Source of the DNA: Altererythrobacter sp. ZODW24
GTDB taxonomy: Bacteria; Pseudomonadota; Alphaproteobacteria; Sphingomonadales; Sphingomonadaceae
Assembly: GCF_003344885.1 (NCBI RefSeq)
Contig: NZ_CP031155.1
Span: 2,074,001 to 2,138,000 of the forward strand
Direction of reading: 5' to 3'
Length of the DNA stretch: 64,000 bases
Each line of letters starts with the position of its first letter. Within the stretch, counting starts at the first letter, position 1. The position numbers and the translations under genes were made by a program. Shown here piece after piece: positions 62,601 through 64,000 of the stretch. Below the pieces are notes generated by a model, which made no database searches, was not told the origin of the DNA, and saw only the letters and a program-made list of their open reading frames with translations.

Positions 62601-62669
62601 AACGCGGTATTGTGCTTTCAGGGCCTGACTGATCGCCGGGTCACCGCCGGGGTGAGCTTCAAGTTCTAA
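59625..62669 (+). CDS. TonB-dependent outer-membrane receptor
   Basis: 1014 residues with a signal peptide ending near PAWSQ. A TonB box region (DDNVIVVTGIRASLANALEE) is followed by a plug domain (IGKLPDQNLAEVLENVTGLQ, VQIRGTDANRTEINGV) and a 22-strand-type barrel ending in GVSFKF with terminal Phe. The plug motifs are those of the Caulobacter/sphingomonad carbohydrate receptor group (MalA-like). With a LacI-type operator in front, uptake of an oligosaccharide is a reasonable inference; no sugar enzymes are in the window to name it. Confidence 0.92.
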   Translation: MKNVRISAFDASMKRRFSAALLTGTAMTMAATPAWSQDADAAAAEDDNVIVVTGIRASLANALEEKRQSDNLVEVIQAEDIGKLPDQNLAEVLENVTGLQITRQAGVGNAVQIRGTDANRTEINGVSTVGSGAGRSGISFEDLPASLIASVEVTKVPEAKTIEGSVGGTINLRTIRPLDLVEPLIAGRIQFENSDLAESTLPRISGTLGNSWDTGIGEIGIVLSGSYARQDVAQFAPRTDRDAINLPGSGPSSEAFPFLQIQFFNQETDNYEYETYNGTAALEWKPADNVKLYFDATINDQQRSQESNRVQLSGVSDGNVVNSTNNTAFETIDLGTLNGPGGPVDLGTIQATIGGTMGIGGVAGGTVNPNLRTSSDTGSRVTKSRVFDFGVEWEGDKLSVRAEAALSNSKTTNPNFSTTLDFINPQGPQPVFGSGTLDNGVPLIFDLSNGLTFGIDDASADAPSIAQLLAPENYQLRQVNQGANTADNEEKALRIDFSYDTTDLNPFVTSVDFGYRWNETTAINNNFTNNISLTNNSGTADNRFNRPGGDLFADILIAAPDNFGDADGRSLFFGDFLIIDGGLAFRDPEGVLDALNAAITASNAANPANPAVPLLTAPTESASGFFSVKETTSAAYFQANMEGDIFGMPARGNIGVRWLNTKLASTGNNIANGVVSGTSTQTSKYNFLLPRLNAAFEPAQDVLVRIGVARDIRRPDFDDLSTSRNFSTSATAVVTGGNPNLVPESVWSFDLSGEYYFAPSSLISVGVFHKIRTNLFADTVEAAPTIGFINGNDQFSIDPACPGGGVFNPLADRNLFASPQGNGICAPLSSKFNVAGSTTQTGIEVAFQHDLSAYESALGFASGFGFIGNFTYQKTGGSAEAFRTGLTTRSIDTRLGFAAGSLQDRISLTNLSKYAYNATLFYDKYGLNARMRYTWRSSFRTDDQLRWNLPLVAGSRGQLNTSINYDVTDNINVGIEGINLTRADQKLYCVNNNAVLCFQGLTDRRVTAGVSFKF

Positions 62670-62705
62670 GCGTCCTACGGCACGATACTTCTTACCCAAG
62701 ACGTG

Positions 62706-62742
62706 ATGGCGGGGCGGTGTTTAGTCACCGGCCCGCCATTTT
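62706..62742 (+). terminator. Intrinsic terminator of the receptor gene
   Basis: ATGGCGGGGCGGTG pairs with CACCGGCCCGCCAT (one mismatch) around a short loop, then TTTT. It lies 36 bases after the stop. Confidence 0.85.
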
Positions 62743-62795
62743 CGTTGGCGGCTTAGGTGTTGCTTGCGGGTGATTGGCACAGCATGGTCTAGCTT

Positions 62796-64000
62796 ATGAC
62801 AATTGCTGAGAATACTCCCGTCATCATCGGTGTCGGCCAGTTCGCCGAACGTCCGGGCGATGCAGCCTACCGTGCACTTTCACATATGGATTTGGCGGGC
62901 GAGGCGTTGAGTGCTGCCATTGCCGATTGCGAAGCGGGTGGGGCCGTTGCTTCGGCGATCGACACAATTGCGGCGATCCGTCAGTTTGAAATCTCGATCC
63001 CGGGTGTCGTCCCGCCGTTTGGTGCATCGGACAATCCGCCGCGCTCCATTGGTAAGCGCGTTGGCGCAGAGCCGGAACGGGCAATTCTCGAAATTGTCGG
63101 CGGGCAGGGCAATCAGAAGCTGGTTGGTGAACTGGCGCAGGATATTGCCGAAGGTCGCAATCAAATGGCTGCGATTGTTGGAGCTGAGGCGATCTCCACC
63201 GTTCTGACGCTGTCGAAGCGGGGGGAGAAGCCCGACTGGTCTGAGGAGATCGGTGGCCAGTTAGAGAACCGCGACGTGAGCCTGCGGGCTCAGTTTGACC
63301 GCCCGCTGGCGGCAAATGGCGTGCGCGATATCATTCCGCTCTACGCGATCTTCGAAAACCGGAGGCGCGCTGATTTGGGCCTCTCCTTAGAAGAATACCG
63401 GCAGAAACTGGGTGAGCTATTGGCGCCGATGAGCGAAGTAGCTGCTGGCAATCCATTCGCTGCAGCGCCGACTGCTTACACAGCTGAAGAGCTCGCCGCA
63501 GTGACCGAACGTAACCGGATCGTCGCTGAACCTTATCCAAGAAAGACCGTCGCGCGCGATCAGGTTAATCAGGGCGCGGCGATCATTATTGCCTCGGCAG
63601 CGAAGGCTCGCGAGCTGGGCATTCCCGAGGAGCGCTGGGTGCACATTCATGCGGTGACGAACACCAATGAACCGACGATCCTGTCGCGCCCCAACTTGGC
63701 AAGCAGTGGCCGGGCAGTTGCTTCGGTTGAAGCAGCTTTGTCCGCAGCGGGTATTGGCATGGATGATGTCCGCTATCTCGACCTCTATAGCTGCTTCGGG
63801 ATTGCGGTCTTTGGCATCACCGATGCTTTCGGATTGAGCACGGATGACACTCGCGGATTGACGCTGACGGGCGGCTTGCCATTCTTTGGCGGGGCGGGCA
63901 ACAATTACTCGGCCCATGCGATTGCCGAGGCTGTCCAGTGCCTGCGCGGCGACCCTGAGGCCTACGCTCTGGTGAATGCCAATGGCGGGGTGATGCATAA
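62796..64000 (+). CDS. Thiolase-like acetyl-CoA acetyltransferase family protein, C-terminus beyond window
   Basis: The frame from ATG 62796 runs at least 401 residues to the window edge without a stop. It opens TPVIIGVGQFAERPGD. DLYSCFGIAVFG lies in the thiolase C-terminal-domain region, and GLPFFGGAGNNYSAHAIAE followed by GGVMH matches the catalytic end of SCP-x-type or non-decarboxylating thiolases. Members act in beta-oxidation or related acyl-CoA chemistry. The canonical N-terminal nucleophile Cys region is diverged, so the exact reaction is unclear. Confidence 0.82.
   Translation, partial: MTIAENTPVIIGVGQFAERPGDAAYRALSHMDLAGEALSAAIADCEAGGAVASAIDTIAAIRQFEISIPGVVPPFGASDNPPRSIGKRVGAEPERAILEIVGGQGNQKLVGELAQDIAEGRNQMAAIVGAEAISTVLTLSKRGEKPDWSEEIGGQLENRDVSLRAQFDRPLAANGVRDIIPLYAIFENRRRADLGLSLEEYRQKLGELLAPMSEVAAGNPFAAAPTAYTAEELAAVTERNRIVAEPYPRKTVARDQVNQGAAIIIASAAKARELGIPEERWVHIHAVTNTNEPTILSRPNLASSGRAVASVEAALSAAGIGMDDVRYLDLYSCFGIAVFGITDAFGLSTDDTRGLTLTGGLPFFGGAGNNYSAHAIAEAVQCLRGDPEAYALVNANGGVMH

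Overview
The window looks like the chromosome of an alphaproteobacterium of the order Sphingomonadales, probably Erythrobacteraceae-like. The evidence is a complete PhyR-NepR-EcfG general stress response locus, polyhydroxyalkanoate genes, a Caulobacter/sphingomonad-type TonB-dependent receptor, acyl-CoA metabolism genes, and the DUF3489-DUF2924-serine recombinase trio frequent in this group. This assignment rests on gene content read by eye, not on a database search.

1-21357 is mostly core genome. It holds an AI-2E-type permease (cut by the window start), the stress locus (ecfG, nepR, a CHASE/HWE kinase, phyR), a single-domain response regulator, a fatty acid desaturase, lptF/lptG, clpS, a phasin and PHA synthase, an aminotransferase, small regulators, a crotonase, a thioesterase and a GGDEF-EAL protein. 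EcfG-type promoters (GGAAC-N16-CGTT) precede nepR-ecfG and phyR. Between phyR and the next gene lies a candidate small RNA with C-rich loops and a strong terminator.

21547-27296 is accessory. A 2.7 kb insert lies between two copies of the 5' half of tRNA-Cys. It carries a broken IS1595-type transposase, a DinD-like protein with an extra C-terminal domain, and a small Ala-rich protein. After tRNA-Thr comes a large serine recombinase with DUF2924 and DUF3489 partners.

27297-59064 is rich in secreted proteins and their likely regulators. Module 1 is a seven-repeat PKD-like autotransporter, a lipoprotein, a secreted protein and a NarL-type two-component pair. Four intergenic copies of the palindrome GCCAT-N4-ATGGC sit before its genes. 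Module 2 is a giant 3577-residue Gly-rich autotransporter, two paralogous 7TM-kinase/LuxR-regulator pairs and two small secreted proteins. These are linked by a different 16-bp palindrome, TGGGG-N6-CCCCA. In between are a YHYH lipoprotein, a truncated ParB-like gene and a cluster of CCCTGTT repeats.

59065-64000 has a decayed copy of a TonB-receptor leader, the intact receptor behind a LacI-type palindrome, and the start of a thiolase-like gene.

The most interesting reading is that modules 1 and 2 are two self-contained signalling circuits, each with its own operator and each controlling large surface or secreted proteins. The putative stress sRNA and the tRNA-Cys insertion are the next best leads.
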